Origin: Streptomyces sp. PT12
GTDB taxonomy: Bacteria; Actinomycetota; Actinomycetes; Streptomycetales; Streptomycetaceae
DNA length: 64,000 bases
Assembly (NCBI RefSeq): GCF_003311645.1
Contig: NZ_QEST01000272.1
Span: forward strand, 62,001-126,000
Reading direction: 5' to 3'
This document shows, in pieces, positions 51,446 to 61,643 of the stretch. The notes under the pieces were generated by a model. It had not been told where the DNA came from. It ran no database searches and saw nothing but the letters and a program-made list of their open reading frames with translations. Position numbers and translations under genes: made by a program. Every line of letters begins with the position of its first letter. Position 1 is the stretch's first letter.

Positions 51446-52012
51446 TCAGCGGCGCAGCGGCAGGGGGGCGCCCATCACGGCGTAGGGGCAGGGCGCCGAG
51501 GGAAACAGGACCCGGCGGGCGAGATCCTGGTAGCCCAGCTTGTGGTAGAGCGCGCGGGCCGGGCTTTCGGTGTCGATGGCCGAGAGGATCGAACGCGGCT
51601 CCGTGGCCCCGTCGGTGAGCGTGGTGATCAGCCTGCGGCCTATCCCGCGGTGCTGGAACTCCGGCAGCACGTGCAGCTCGGTGATGGCGAAGGAGCCGTC
51701 AAGCCACGCGTCGTTGCCCGCCCGCCGCAGATACGGCTCGACCACGGTGGACCACCACTGCGCGCGGTCGTTGGGCATGCCGTAGACGAAGCCGACGAGC
51801 CGGCCCTGGCCGACCGTGGCCCCCAGGGCGCGGGCGCCGGGGCTGGCGAGGTGGCGGAGCACGATGTGGCGGCGCACCCCGACCTCCTCGGCGCTGAGCC
51901 CGAACGCCGCCGCCTGCACGGCCAGCGCCTCGTCCACCCGGGCCGCGAGGTCGAGCGGACCGATGGCGATGTCCCGGACGTCGGGGAAGGCCCCACCGGC
52001 GGATGCTGTCAT
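51446..52012 (-). CDS. GNAT family N-acetyltransferase
   Basis: A 188-residue acetyltransferase. The acetyl-CoA-binding motif A is ITELHVLPEFQHRGIGRRLITTL, with Q/RxxGxG/A as HRGIGR; the C-terminal strand pair includes LYHKLGYQDLAR. The substrate cannot be inferred. It is convergent with the APH-like gene (10 bases apart) and follows the DUF4081 acetyltransferase on the same strand. Confidence 0.85.
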   Translation of the reverse strand: MTASAGGAFPDVRDIAIGPLDLAARVDEALAVQAAAFGLSAEEVGVRRHIVLRHLASPGARALGATVGQGRLVGFVYGMPNDRAQWWSTVVEPYLRRAGNDAWLDGSFAITELHVLPEFQHRGIGRRLITTLTDGATEPRSILSAIDTESPARALYHKLGYQDLARRVLFPSAPCPYAVMGAPLPLRR

Positions 52013-52086
52013 GCGGGGAGGCTAACGCGCCGCGCCGACGAAGTCGCGCCCGGTACCGCGAATGGCCCGGCCGGGACGGGGACGGT

Positions 52087-52935
52087 TCAGAACAGCACGC
52101 TCATCAGCGTCCCGGTGCGCGTGAAGCCGAGGCGGCGGTAGACGGCGAGCGCGGGTGCGTTGAAGTCGTTGACGTACAGGCTCACCACGGGCGCGGTCTC
52201 GGCGAGGGCGTGCGCAAGCACGGTGGCGAGCCCGGCTGTGGCCAGGCCCTGGCCGCGCCGGTCGGGGGCCGTCCAGACGCCCTGGAGCTGGCAGATGTCG
52301 GGGGTGACCGCGCCGATCTCCGCCTTGAACACCACCCGCCCTTCCTCGACCCTGGCGAAGCAGCGGCCCGTGCCGAGGCTCTCGGCGACCCGCGACTGGT
52401 AGGCCAGGCCGCCGTCGTGCGCGTCGAGCGGCGAGATGCCGACCTCCTCGGTGAACATCGCCACGGCGGCGGGGAAGACCAGGTCCATCTCCGCCTTGCC
52501 AAGGCGCCGCACCAGCGGGTCGGGGGTGATGCCACGCGGCACCGCGCCGGTGACCAGCAGGGGCTGGCGCGGGCGCAGTTGACGCGCGGGGCCCCAGTGC
52601 GGCTCGAGCCTGGCCCACAGGCGCGCGGTGGGCCCGGCCGGGCCCACGATCGAGGAGCAGCGGCGGCCCTCGCGCAGCGCGCGGTCGGCGAACGCGCGCA
52701 CGGCGCCCGCGTCGGCGCTGATGGGCACGAGGTTCGCCCCCGCGTAGCAGAGGGAGGTGAGCTTGCCCCGGCGGTAGTAGCCCCACATCTCGCCCCCGAG
52801 ATAGGGGGCTTCGAGCCCGGAGTCGAGCACCCGGGCGGTGACGAAGGCGTTGGCGGGCGGGTCCTGGTGGAGCACGGCGAGGACGTCGTCGAGCTCGGGG
52901 GAGCCCAGGACCCGAGTGGTGGGTGTGGTCAGCAC
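52087..52935 (-). CDS. DUF4081/GNAT acetyltransferase
   Basis: A 282-residue two-domain protein: an N-terminal DUF4081 domain (residues ~5-150) and a C-terminal GNAT domain with QLQGVWTAPDRRGQGLATAGLATVL (acetyl-CoA loop RRGQGLA) and NAPALAVYRRLGF. It sits next to ispG in streptomycetes and other actinomycetes. Function is not established. Confidence 0.87.
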   Translation of the reverse strand: MLTTPTTRVLGSPELDDVLAVLHQDPPANAFVTARVLDSGLEAPYLGGEMWGYYRRGKLTSLCYAGANLVPISADAGAVRAFADRALREGRRCSSIVGPAGPTARLWARLEPHWGPARQLRPRQPLLVTGAVPRGITPDPLVRRLGKAEMDLVFPAAVAMFTEEVGISPLDAHDGGLAYQSRVAESLGTGRCFARVEEGRVVFKAEIGAVTPDICQLQGVWTAPDRRGQGLATAGLATVLAHALAETAPVVSLYVNDFNAPALAVYRRLGFTRTGTLMSVLF

Positions 52936-52977
52936 GGACAGGGCCTTCGAAGGGTCGGGGACAGGAGCGGGCAGGGG

Positions 52978-54132
52978 TCAGGTGACCGTGACCGTGGGGT
53001 CGCCCGAGGGGACGCCCTCCTTCTCCATCGACTCGGCGATCTTCATGGCCTCGTCGATCAGCGTCTCCACGATCTTGGACTCGGGCACGGTCTTGATGAC
53101 CTCGCCCTTGACGAAGATCTGGCCCTTGCCGTTCCCCGACGCGACGCCGAGGTCGGCCTCCCTGGCCTCGCCTGGCCCGTTGACCACACAGCCCATGACG
53201 GCCACGCGCAGCGGGACTTCCATGCCGGTCAGCCCGGCGGTGACCTCCTCGGCCAGCTTGTAGACGTCGACCTGGGCGCGGCCGCACGACGGGCAGGAGA
53301 CGATCTCGAGGCCGCGCTCGCGCAGGCCGAGCGACTCCAGGATCTGCGTGCCGACCTTGACCTCCTCCACCGGAGGGGCGGAGAGGGAGACGCGGATGGT
53401 GTCGCCGATGCCCTCGCTGAGCAGGGCGCCGAACGCCACCGCCGACTTGATCGTGCCCTGGAACGCCGGGCCCGCCTCGGTGACGCCGAGGTGGAGGGGG
53501 TAGTCGCAGCGCTCCGCGAGCAGCCGGTAGGCGTTGACCATGATCACCGGGTCGTTGTGCTTCACGGAGATCTTGATGTCGCGGAAGCCGTGCTCCTCGA
53601 AGAGGGAGCACTCCCACAGCGCGGACTCCACGAGCGCCTCGGGCGTCGCCTTGCCGTACTTGGCGAGCAGGCGCTTGTCGAGGGAGCCGGCGTTGACCCC
53701 GATGCGGATGGGGGTGCCGGTGTCCGACGCGGCCTTGGCGATCTCGGCGACCTTGTCGTCGAACTGCTTGATGTTCCCGGGGTTGACCCGGACCGCGGCG
53801 CAGCCGGCGTCGATCGCCGCGAACACGTACTTGGGCTGGAAGTGGATGTCGGCGATGACCGGGATGCCCGACTTGCGGGCGATCACGGCCAGCGCGTCCG
53901 CGTCGTCCTGCGTGGGCACGGCGACCCTGACGATCTGGCAGCCCGACGCGGTCAACTCCGCGATCTGCTGCAATGTCGCACCGATGTCCGAGGTGCGTGT
54001 CGTCGTCATCGACTGTACGGAGACCGGCGCTTCACCGCCTACGGCGACGGATCCGACCTGGATCTGGCGGCTGACGCGGCGCGTGGCCAGCTTGGTCGGG
54101 ACGGACGGCATTCCCAGCGAGATGGCTGTCAT
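52978..54132 (-). CDS. ispG: 4-hydroxy-3-methylbut-2-en-1-yl diphosphate synthase
   Basis: A 384-residue iron-sulfur enzyme of the MEP isoprenoid pathway that converts MEcPP to HMBPP. The TIM-barrel half ends with [16 protein letters not shown]. Cluster ligands are Cys280 and Cys283 in [11 protein letters not shown], Cys315 in [10 protein letters not shown] and Glu322. It lies just downstream of rseP and dxr, the first committed enzyme of the same pathway. Confidence 0.97.
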   Translation of the reverse strand: MTAISLGMPSVPTKLATRRVSRQIQVGSVAVGGEAPVSVQSMTTTRTSDIGATLQQIAELTASGCQIVRVAVPTQDDADALAVIARKSGIPVIADIHFQPKYVFAAIDAGCAAVRVNPGNIKQFDDKVAEIAKAASDTGTPIRIGVNAGSLDKRLLAKYGKATPEALVESALWECSLFEEHGFRDIKISVKHNDPVIMVNAYRLLAERCDYPLHLGVTEAGPAFQGTIKSAVAFGALLSEGIGDTIRVSLSAPPVEEVKVGTQILESLGLRERGLEIVSCPSCGRAQVDVYKLAEEVTAGLTGMEVPLRVAVMGCVVNGPGEAREADLGVASGNGKGQIFVKGEVIKTVPESKIVETLIDEAMKIAESMEKEGVPSGDPTVTVT

Positions 54133-54193
54133 GTGATTCGTGCAACCCCACGGTAAGGACGGGCGGGCTCCAGGGCTTCGAGCCTACGGCACC

Positions 54194-55498
54194 TCACCCG
54201 GTCAACCGCACCGGGTTGACAATATCCGCGGCGAGCACCAACAGGGTGAAGCAGATGAACACGCCCGCCACTACGTACGCGACCGGCATCAGCTTCGCGA
54301 CGTCGAAGGGGCCGGGGTCGGGGCGCTTGGTGACCCTTGCCCAGCCGCGGCGCACCGACTCCCACACGGCGCCCGCGATGTGGCCGCCGTCCAGCGGAAG
54401 CAGCGGCAGCATGTTGAAGAGGAAGAGCGAGAGGTTGAACCCCGCGACCAGGAACAGCGCCGTCGCCACCTGCTGGCTCGCCGGGATGTCCAGGGTGAAG
54501 ATCTCGCCGCCCACGCGGGCCGCGCCGACCACGCCCATCGGGGAGTCGGGCTCCCGCTCGCCGTTCCCCAGGGCGGCGTTCCACAGCCCAGGGATCTCCG
54601 ACGGGATGTCCACCAGCGCCTGCACGCCCGTGGTCATGATGTCGCCCATGCGCTCGACGGCCTGCGGGAAGTCCTGCCTGACGATGCCTCCCGCGGGCGA
54701 GAAGCCGAGGAACCCGGCGGTCACGAACTCGCCCTCGACATAGCCGCCGTCGCCGTCGGTCCTGGCGACCTGGTTCTCGATGAGGTCGGCCTGGAGGTCC
54801 ATCTCCCGCCCGTCGCGCTCGACGGTGATGGTGGCCGCGCCCGTGGTCTCCCTGATGCGCTCCTGGAGCGTGCCCCACTCGTCCATGCGCTCGCCGTTGA
54901 ACGCCACGATGACGTCCCCCGCGCGCAGCCCGGCCGCCGCGGCGGGCGCGGGCCGGTCGGTGTCCTGGCAGTCCCTGGGCTCCTCGCTCTGGTCGATGAC
55001 GCACTCGGAGACCGTGCCCACGGTGGTCGTCTGGGTGTTGATCCCGAAGCCCATGAGCACGCCGAGGAAGATCGTCACGGCCAGGATGAGGTTCATCCCC
55101 GGGCCCGCGAACATCACGATCACGCGCTTCCACGGCTTGCGCGTGTAGAACAGCCGCTTCTCGTCGCCCGGCTGGAGCTCTTCGAACGCGGCGGCCCTGG
55201 CGTCCTCGATCATCCCCCGGAACGGCGACGTGGAACGCTGCCGGATCGCGCCGTCGTCGCCCGGCGGGAACATCCCGATCATGCGGATGTAGCCGCCGAG
55301 CGGGATCGCCTTGACCCCGAACTCCGTCTCCTTCTTCTTCCGCGACCAGATCGTCGGCCCGAAGCCGACCATGAACTGCGGCACCCTGACCCCGAACATG
55401 CGCGCGGTGGAGAAGTGCCCCAGCTCGTGCCACGCGATGGAGAAGAGCAGCCCGAAGACGAAGACGAGTATGCCGAGGATGAACATCAACGCCGTCAT
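54194..55498 (-). CDS. Site-2 membrane metalloprotease (RseP/Rip1 type)
   Basis: A 434-residue M50 protease that cuts substrates within the membrane. The zinc motif is HELGH (His24, Glu25, His28) in the first helix, with the third ligand region [12 protein letters not shown] near residue 380. A PDZ domain lies between (~190-270, [20 protein letters not shown]). About four membrane helices. Actinomycete relatives act on anti-sigma factors and cell-division proteins. It starts inside the dxr stop (ATGA overlap), so it is coupled to dxr. Confidence 0.93.
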   Translation of the reverse strand: MTALMFILGILVFVFGLLFSIAWHELGHFSTARMFGVRVPQFMVGFGPTIWSRKKKETEFGVKAIPLGGYIRMIGMFPPGDDGAIRQRSTSPFRGMIEDARAAAFEELQPGDEKRLFYTRKPWKRVIVMFAGPGMNLILAVTIFLGVLMGFGINTQTTTVGTVSECVIDQSEEPRDCQDTDRPAPAAAAGLRAGDVIVAFNGERMDEWGTLQERIRETTGAATITVERDGREMDLQADLIENQVARTDGDGGYVEGEFVTAGFLGFSPAGGIVRQDFPQAVERMGDIMTTGVQALVDIPSEIPGLWNAALGNGEREPDSPMGVVGAARVGGEIFTLDIPASQQVATALFLVAGFNLSLFLFNMLPLLPLDGGHIAGAVWESVRRGWARVTKRPDPGPFDVAKLMPVAYVVAGVFICFTLLVLAADIVNPVRLTG

Positions 55499-56769
55499 GC
55501 GGTCACTGCCTCCGTCGTGGTCCCGCCCGCCGTCCCGGCGAGCTCGCGGGCACGCTGCCGCGCCCTGGTCTCCGCTTCGAGGACGTCCGACAGGGTCAGG
55601 GAGGTTCCGGGAGAGGAGTCGCCCTGCTCCTCGACGACCCGGGCGACGGTGTCCACGATCCCGGTGAACGGCAGCAGCCCGGCGAGGAACGCGTCGACAC
55701 ACTCCTCGTTCGCCGCGTTGAACACCGCGGGCGCGGTACCGCCGAGGCTACCCACCTTCCGGGCGAGCGGCACCGAGGGGAAGGCATCGGTGTCCAGCGG
55801 CAGGAACTCCCACGTGTGCGCCCGCGTCCAGTCGCACGGCGCCGCCGCCCCCGGCACCCGCTCCGGCCAGCCGAGCGCGAGCGCGATCGGCATCCGCATG
55901 TCGGGCGGGCTCGCCTGCGCCAGCGTCGACCCGTCGGCGAACTCCACCATCGAGTGCACATACGACTGCGGGTGGACCACGACCTCGATCCGCTCGAACG
56001 GGATGCCGTAGAGCAGATGGGCCTCGATCACCTCAAGGCCCTTGTTGACCAGCGTCGCGGAGTTGACCGTGATCACCGGGCCCATGTCCCACGTGGGGTG
56101 CGCCAGCGCCTCCCTGGGCGTCACCCCGGCCAGCTCGCCGCGCGACCTCCCGCGGAACGGGCCGCCGCTCGCCGTGACCACGAGCCGCGCCACCTCGGCG
56201 CGGGTGCCGCCCATGAGCGCCTGGAAGAGCGCCGAGTGCTCGGAGTCCACGGGGATGATCTGGCCCGGCTTCGCCAGCGACGTCACCAGCGGGCCGCCCA
56301 CGATGAGGGACTCCTTGTTCGCCAGGGCGAGGATGTGGCCCGCCTCCAGCGCCGCCAGCGTCGGCGCGAGGCCGATCGAGCCGGTGATCCCGTTCAGCAC
56401 GGTGTGACACGGGCCCGCCGCCAGCCGCGTCGCCGCGTCGGGGCCCGCCAGGATCTCCGGGATCGGCTGCCCCACGCCGTACTGCGCCCGCAGCGCCTCC
56501 CGCAGCTCGCCTGCCCTGTCCTCCCTGGCGATCGCGACCGTCCGCACCTGGAGCCGGTGCGCCTGCCCGGCCAGCAGGTCGATCCGCCCGCCCGCGGCCG
56601 AGAGGCCCGTGACCCGGAACAGCTCGGGATTCCGCAGCACCACGTCGATGGCCTGTGTCCCGATCGACCCCGTCGACCCCAGGACCACGATGTCCCTCGG
56701 CCCTTCGGGCGGCGGCTCGGCCGGGTAGCGCGCATGCGGATCGGCGAGACAGACGGCGCTCAAGGTCAT
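55495..56769 (-). CDS. dxr: 1-deoxy-D-xylulose 5-phosphate reductoisomerase
   Basis: A ~424-residue NADPH enzyme, the second step of the MEP pathway (DXP to MEP). NADPH loop [17 protein letters not shown], substrate/metal segments [21 protein letters not shown] and TASGGPFRG are visible, as is the hinge loop HPTWDMG. ATG 56769 or the in-frame GTG 56793 could be the start; GGGAGG touches ATG 56769, so spacing is poor for it. It is first in dxr-rseP-ispG, tying two MEP enzymes to a membrane protease. Confidence 0.94.
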   Translation of the reverse strand: MTLSAVCLADPHARYPAEPPPEGPRDIVVLGSTGSIGTQAIDVVLRNPELFRVTGLSAAGGRIDLLAGQAHRLQVRTVAIAREDRAGELREALRAQYGVGQPIPEILAGPDAATRLAAGPCHTVLNGITGSIGLAPTLAALEAGHILALANKESLIVGGPLVTSLAKPGQIIPVDSEHSALFQALMGGTRAEVARLVVTASGGPFRGRSRGELAGVTPREALAHPTWDMGPVITVNSATLVNKGLEVIEAHLLYGIPFERIEVVVHPQSYVHSMVEFADGSTLAQASPPDMRMPIALALGWPERVPGAAAPCDWTRAHTWEFLPLDTDAFPSVPLARKVGSLGGTAPAVFNAANEECVDAFLAGLLPFTGIVDTVARVVEEQGDSSPGTSLTLSDVLEAETRARQRARELAGTAGGTTTEAVTA

Positions 56770-56829
56770 CCTCCCATTGTCACTGCTCCCCACGGTGCCC
56801 CGGACAGGGACCCCGTCACGGCCCCTCCC

Positions 56830-57513
56830 CTACCCATGACCCACATCGAGCCGACTGGGGTTGCCCAGCAGTCCCGTTTCGCTGTCCGTCGGCACCATCC
56901 GCACCAGCAGCCTGGCCGTCCTGGTGCACCACAGCGTGGCGTTCTCGGCGAACGTCGGCAGCGCTTCGGCCTGCACCTCGGGCAGCGCGAGCAGCCGCCC
57001 GACGACCCGCGCCTCGTCGGGCGACACCCGCTGCACCCCCACGAGCGCCGCCCGCTCCACCAGCCGGTGCGACACCTGGCTCAGATACGGCAGCAGCGTC
57101 AGCACCGGCTGCCACGGCGCCGAGGCGACCCGCCCCCGCGGCGGCTTGATCCCGCAGTCCCGCACGACGAGCACCGGGCTGCCGAGCGTCGCCCCCAGCG
57201 GAGGCACCCGGCCCACCTCGTGCAGCGTCATGCACTCGAGGCCGCCGTTCGCCGCCTGCGCCAGCCGCGTCCACAGCTGCGGGCGGCCCGTCTCCACCAC
57301 GACCCGCGCCCCCGTCGCCACCGCCCGCAGCGCCAGCACCTGCGCCGCCCACACCCCGCCGATCAGCACCACGTCGTACGGCACCGGGTGGTGGATCCCC
57401 AGCACCGCGGGCCGCGACCTGCTGTCCACCCCGACGATGATCCCGTCGTCCCCGACCGGCAGCGCCAGCGCGTCGAGCTCATCGGCCGACAGCACGTGCC
57501 CCGCGCCGCCCAT
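56830..57513 (-). CDS. Unknown protein coupled to EccE
   Basis: A 227-residue protein without signal peptide or clear membrane helix. Sequence blocks include DDGIIVGVDSRSRPAVLGIHHPVPYDVVLIGG (beta-rich), TGARVVVETGRPQLWTRLA and VPTDSETGLLGNPSRLD. The mix of short hydrophobic strands and repeated Val/Leu recalls a Rossmann-like or ESX-adaptor fold, but no family is certain. Its ATG overlaps the eccE stop by one base (TGATG), implying stoichiometric co-synthesis and a probable ESX role. Confidence 0.7.
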   Translation of the reverse strand: MGGAGHVLSADELDALALPVGDDGIIVGVDSRSRPAVLGIHHPVPYDVVLIGGVWAAQVLALRAVATGARVVVETGRPQLWTRLAQAANGGLECMTLHEVGRVPPLGATLGSPVLVVRDCGIKPPRGRVASAPWQPVLTLLPYLSQVSHRLVERAALVGVQRVSPDEARVVGRLLALPEVQAEALPTFAENATLWCTRTARLLVRMVPTDSETGLLGNPSRLDVGHG

Positions 57514-58793
57514 CAGCGCCCACCCCCGAGCGGCAGCGTCGCCCGCAGCCCCGAAAGCTGCCGCCGGTCCATCCGCGCCAGCCCCACCCGGGCGGCCCGC
57601 GCCGCCCGCACCAGCTGACGGCTCGCCTCGCGCAACTCGCCCTCGCCGCGCCCCGTGACCCGCACATGACCACTCAGCACGGCGCCGCCCCGCCCCTGGC
57701 CCCGCAGCGTCAGCGCGAACGTCGTGGCGAACGCGGGCAGCGACGTCAGCAGCGCCACGAGGCCCGGCAGCGGTGTCGCACCGGGGCCGAGCTCGGGCCA
57801 CCGCGCCACCCGGAACGTCGTGTGCCACCGGTCGTCGCACCGCCAGGCCCGCAGCCCCTCCGCCGTCCTGCGCGGCCTTTGCCCCTCGCTCCGGCCTATC
57901 AGCGCCGTCGCCGCGGGATTCGAGCTCGTGCACGCCGCCACCGCGGAGAGCAGCTCGGCCTCGCTCAGCACCGTCGCAGTGAACCCCGCCCCGGTCAGCC
58001 TGCTCGCCAGCTGATCGGCCGCGCGCGTCAGACAGCGCTGCGCGCCGGGAAGCCCCCCGCCGCGCTCCGCCACCGCATCGGGGCACAGCTCGGGATCGAG
58101 CCGCAACGCCACCCACGTCAGCCGCAGCGCGGGCGCGTCACCCTCCCGCTGCAACAGCGTGTAACTCGTCCCCGCGACCGACCTGTCCGGCAGCACGGGC
58201 GCTGGCGCGGGCTGCGTGTACTGCACCGACTGCACCGACTCCAGGCGGATCCCGTCCGTCTCGAGCGCCCCGTACAGCAGCGAGAGGGGCAACGGGCGCA
58301 CCGCGCGCCCGGGTTGCAGCGGGGCCATCGCGGCCTCGACGCGCAGCACCGCCGTCAGCGTCCCGCCGTCCTCCGCCATCCCGACCTCGCGCCGCTCCCT
58401 GCCGTCCCGCCCACCGCGCGCGGCCACCGCGTAACTCCGCAGCCCGGGGCGGCACTCGGCGGCCAGCGCGAACAGCGGATCCGCGCCAGGCGGCGGCGCA
58501 TCGGCCGCCGCCCGCTTCGCCCGCCGGTCCACCAGCGCCGCGCCGAGCCACCCCGGCAGCGTCTCCCCCCGCCGCCAGGCCACCACCACGAGCACGAGCA
58601 GCGCCGACGGCACCACCGCGAGCGCCCCGAGCGCCCAGCTCCCCGCGGCCCACCCGGCCGCCACCAGCCCACCGGCCGCCTGCACGCACAGCAGCGGCCC
58701 CAGCGGGACCGGCCCACCCGGCCCCGGCACGGCCCGCGGCAGCACCGCGCGCCCAGGACCTCCGGCCGTCCGCGTCGTGGCGTTCGCCCGCAT
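57513..58793 (-). CDS. eccE: Type VII secretion protein EccE
   Basis: A 426-residue ESX membrane component. Two hydrophobic helices near the N terminus (LLCVQAAGGLVAAGW and LGALAVVPSALLVLVVVAW, residues ~34-75) precede a cytoplasmic/periplasmic alpha-beta domain. The layout (GLRSYAVAARGG, LSLLYGALETDGIRLESVQSVQ, and CLTRAADQLASRLTGAGF) fits EccE. It helps stabilise the membrane complex with EccB, EccC and EccD. It diverges from eccB over a 94-base region and is coupled to the downstream unknown gene. Confidence 0.85.
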   Translation of the reverse strand: MRANATTRTAGGPGRAVLPRAVPGPGGPVPLGPLLCVQAAGGLVAAGWAAGSWALGALAVVPSALLVLVVVAWRRGETLPGWLGAALVDRRAKRAAADAPPPGADPLFALAAECRPGLRSYAVAARGGRDGRERREVGMAEDGGTLTAVLRVEAAMAPLQPGRAVRPLPLSLLYGALETDGIRLESVQSVQYTQPAPAPVLPDRSVAGTSYTLLQREGDAPALRLTWVALRLDPELCPDAVAERGGGLPGAQRCLTRAADQLASRLTGAGFTATVLSEAELLSAVAACTSSNPAATALIGRSEGQRPRRTAEGLRAWRCDDRWHTTFRVARWPELGPGATPLPGLVALLTSLPAFATTFALTLRGQGRGGAVLSGHVRVTGRGEGELREASRQLVRAARAARVGLARMDRRQLSGLRATLPLGGGR

Positions 58794-58887
58794 CTCGCCC
58801 CCCTCCCGACAGTGATCGAACCGTCACCCGGCATAGTAGATCCTCGGTCTGACGTCCGGTCACGGGCAGGGGGAGGGGCGGACACCC

Positions 58888-60345
58888 ATGGCGTCACGCA
58901 AGGACGAGCTGAACGCGTACACCTTCGCCAAGCGGCGCACGGTCGCGGCGTTCCTCCAGCCCGCGCCCACCGTGACCGAGGAGGGCGCGCCGCGCCCTCT
59001 GCGCGCGGTGCTGCCCGGCATGGTCGTCGGCGCGCTGATCCTGGCGGGCTTCGGCGCGTGGGGGATGTTCCGCCCCTCCGTCCCCGAGGGCTGGGACGAG
59101 CCGGGGCGCAACATCATCATCGGCAGCGACTCCACCACCCGCTACGTCGTCCTGGAGACCGAGGGCCGCGCCCAGCTCCACCCCGTGCTCAACCTCGCGT
59201 CCGCCCGCCTCCTCCTCGACGACCCCGACTCGTTCGACATCGTCGAGGTCGACGAGTCCGAGCTGGACAGCGGCGCCATCCCGCGCGGCCCCACCCTCGG
59301 CATCCCCTACGCCCCCGACCGGCTCCCCGCCACCGACGAGGCCGCCGAGGCCAAGCGCTGGGCCGTCTGCCTGCGCCCCGGTGGCGGCGAGGGCGACATC
59401 CAGCAGGCCACGTTCGTGCTGGCCACGGACGACACCGACCGCGTCGAGGGCGACGAACGGCTCACGGGCCGCGATGTCCTCTTCGTCGAGTCGGAGGGGA
59501 CGCCCTACCTCGTGGACCCCTCGGGCACCCGCTACCCCCTCGCCGAGGAGGGCCGCGAGGTGCTGCTCCGCCTGCTCACCCGGGGCGATCCGCAGCCCGT
59601 GAGCGAGGAGTGGCTGGCGACGTTCGCCGAGGGCGACACCATCGGCTTCCCCGAGCTGCCCGACGTGGGCGCACCGGCCGGGGTCCCCGGCCTCGTCGAG
59701 GCGGCGAACACCGTCGGCATGGTCGTGCGCGCCCCCACGGGCGCTGGCCCCCAGCACTATGTCGTCCTGCCGGGACGGGTCGTCCCCGTCACCGACTTCA
59801 CCGCCTACCTGGTGCTCAACAGCCCCGCCACCGAGATCCTCGGCCAGCAGGGCGACGCCCTGGCACTCAGCGCGCAGAACATCACCCCGGCCCCACCGGA
59901 CGCGAGCGTCGAACGCGACTGGCCCGAGCCCGTCACCGAGCAGGTCAACGGCGCGGGCCGGGACACCGTCTGCTCCGTGCTCCACGACGTGGACGACCGC
60001 GACGGCGGCACCGAGGTCACCGCGTGGGCGGGCGATGACTACCCCGCCACCATCGCGTCGGGGGCGGCCAACGCCTATGTCACCCCCGGCTCCGGCCTGC
60101 TCTACCGCCAGGTCACGGGCGAACAGGCCGACGCGGGCCGCGTCTTCCTCGTCACCGACACCGGCCTGCGCTACCCCGTCCAGGCCACCGCCACCTCCAC
60201 CGAAGGCGAGCCCGACGACCGGGCGCACATCCGCCTCGGCTACGGCGACGTCACCCCGGTCCCGGTCCCCGCCCACTGGTCGGAGTTCCTGCCGACGGGG
60301 CCGAGCCTCGACACCACCAACGCCAAGCAGCCGCAGGGTTCCTGA
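58888..60345 (+). CDS. eccB: Type VII secretion protein EccB
   Basis: A 485-residue ESX membrane component with one helix (VLPGMVVGALILAGFGAWGM, residues 41-60) and a large external domain built of repeats. The N-terminal KDELNAYTFAKRRTVAAFLQP is the diagnostic EccB motif. GRNIIIGSDSTTRYVVLE and LNLASARLLLDD are further conserved blocks. Its stop is one base before the mycosin start, and the two are translated together. Usually EccB binds ATP weakly and organises the membrane pore. Confidence 0.93.
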   Translation: MASRKDELNAYTFAKRRTVAAFLQPAPTVTEEGAPRPLRAVLPGMVVGALILAGFGAWGMFRPSVPEGWDEPGRNIIIGSDSTTRYVVLETEGRAQLHPVLNLASARLLLDDPDSFDIVEVDESELDSGAIPRGPTLGIPYAPDRLPATDEAAEAKRWAVCLRPGGGEGDIQQATFVLATDDTDRVEGDERLTGRDVLFVESEGTPYLVDPSGTRYPLAEEGREVLLRLLTRGDPQPVSEEWLATFAEGDTIGFPELPDVGAPAGVPGLVEAANTVGMVVRAPTGAGPQHYVVLPGRVVPVTDFTAYLVLNSPATEILGQQGDALALSAQNITPAPPDASVERDWPEPVTEQVNGAGRDTVCSVLHDVDDRDGGTEVTAWAGDDYPATIASGAANAYVTPGSGLLYRQVTGEQADAGRVFLVTDTGLRYPVQATATSTEGEPDDRAHIRLGYGDVTPVPVPAHWSEFLPTGPSLDTTNAKQPQGS

Positions 60346-60346
60346 C

Positions 60347-61612
60347 ATGGCACGCCGCATTCGCATCCATGACCGCGTCCGCATCGGTGACCGTGTCCGC
60401 GTTCGCGCCGCGCTGACCGCCCTGCTGCTGACGGCGCTGGGCACCGCGGGCGCCCCGCCCGCCGCCCACGCGGACGGGGGGCGCTGCGCGTTCCCCGCCG
60501 AGAACATCGAGGAGCGCCCCTGGGCGCTGCAACGCGTCCTCCTCGACCGCGTCTGGCAGGAGAGCCACGGCGGGAACGTGAGCGTCGCCGTGATCGACAC
60601 CGGCGTCGACACCGCCCATCCGCAGCTCGCCGGTGCCGTGGACGCCGCGCGCGGCGCGGACTTCACCGACGCCGATGGCGACCACACGACGGACACGGTG
60701 GGCCACGGCACCAAGGTCGCGGGCATCATCGCCGCCCGCCCGCACGACGCCACGGGCTTCGTCGGCCTGGCGCCCGAGGCCACGATCGTCCCCATCCGGC
60801 AGAACGACGCGGAGGGCAGCGGCTCCGTCGCCACCCTCGCCCAGGCGATCGACCACGCGGTCGGTGTGGGCGTGGACATCATCAACATCTCCCAGGACAG
60901 CGACGCCGCCCCCGGCGAGGAGTCCGAGCTGGCCAGGGCGGTGAACGCCGCGCTGGACGCGGACATCGTGGTCATCGCCTCCGTCGGCAACGACGGCGCC
61001 GACGGCGAGCGCCGCCTCACCTACCCCGCCGCCTACGAGGGCGTCCTCGCCGTCGCCGCGTCCGACCGGAACAACGAGCGCGCCCCGTTCTCCCAGTCAG
61101 GCGACTTCGTCGGCATCGCGGCGCCCGGCGTTGACATGGTCTCCACGGTCCCCCGCGGCGGCCACTGCGTGGACAGTGGCACGAGCTTCGCGGCCCCGTA
61201 TGTCGCGGGCGTCGCGGCCCTGTTGCGCGCCGCACAGCCGGACTGGACGGCCGAACAGGTCGTCACCCACCTCAAGCAGACGGCGGAACGGTCCCAGCCG
61301 GGCCCCGACGAGGACCTCGGCTGGGGCGTCGTCGACCCCGTCCGCGCCCTCACCCAGGACACCTCGCCCCCGGGCCCCACCCCGGTCCCCGACCCTCCCG
61401 CACCCGCGGCCCCTGCCCCCGACGTCGAGCCCCTCGACCTGGGCGAGACCCACGCCGAACGCGCCGAACGCCTCGGCACCTTCGCCATCCTGACGGCCAC
61501 TCTGCTGACGGCGGCCCTGGCGGGCACGGCCCTGATCGTCCGTGACTATCGCCACCGTAACGGCCTTGCCTCAATGCGTAGCGATCGGCATAAGATGGGA
61601 TCTCCACGGTGA
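60347..61612 (+). CDS. mycP: Type VII secretion-associated serine protease, mycosin 1
   Basis: A 421-residue subtilisin-like protease. A basic, repeated N terminus (RIRIHDRVRIGDRVRV) precedes a signal segment (residues ~20-42). The catalytic triad is Asp84 (VIDTGVD), His120 (GHGTKVAG) and Ser280 (GTSFAAPYVAG), with oxyanion Asn215 in SVGNDG. A Pro-rich linker (~340-360) and a C-terminal helix (FAILTATLLTAALAGTALIV) anchor it with the protease outside. It sits in an operon with eccB. Confidence 0.93.
   Translation: MARRIRIHDRVRIGDRVRVRAALTALLLTALGTAGAPPAAHADGGRCAFPAENIEERPWALQRVLLDRVWQESHGGNVSVAVIDTGVDTAHPQLAGAVDAARGADFTDADGDHTTDTVGHGTKVAGIIAARPHDATGFVGLAPEATIVPIRQNDAEGSGSVATLAQAIDHAVGVGVDIINISQDSDAAPGEESELARAVNAALDADIVVIASVGNDGADGERRLTYPAAYEGVLAVAASDRNNERAPFSQSGDFVGIAAPGVDMVSTVPRGGHCVDSGTSFAAPYVAGVAALLRAAQPDWTAEQVVTHLKQTAERSQPGPDEDLGWGVVDPVRALTQDTSPPGPTPVPDPPAPAAPAPDVEPLDLGETHAERAERLGTFAILTATLLTAALAGTALIVRDYRHRNGLASMRSDRHKMGSPR
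61591..61596 (+). promoter_or_regulatory. Candidate -10 element inside the mycP 3' end
   Basis: TAAGAT lies near the end of the mycosin gene, 47 bases before the next start. A loose TTGCCT (61566-61571) is 19 bases upstream. It could give the following TTA-containing genes their own promoter. Confidence 0.3.
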
Positions 61613-61643
61613 CTGAGGGGGCACCGGTGGAGGGGAGGGTGGG

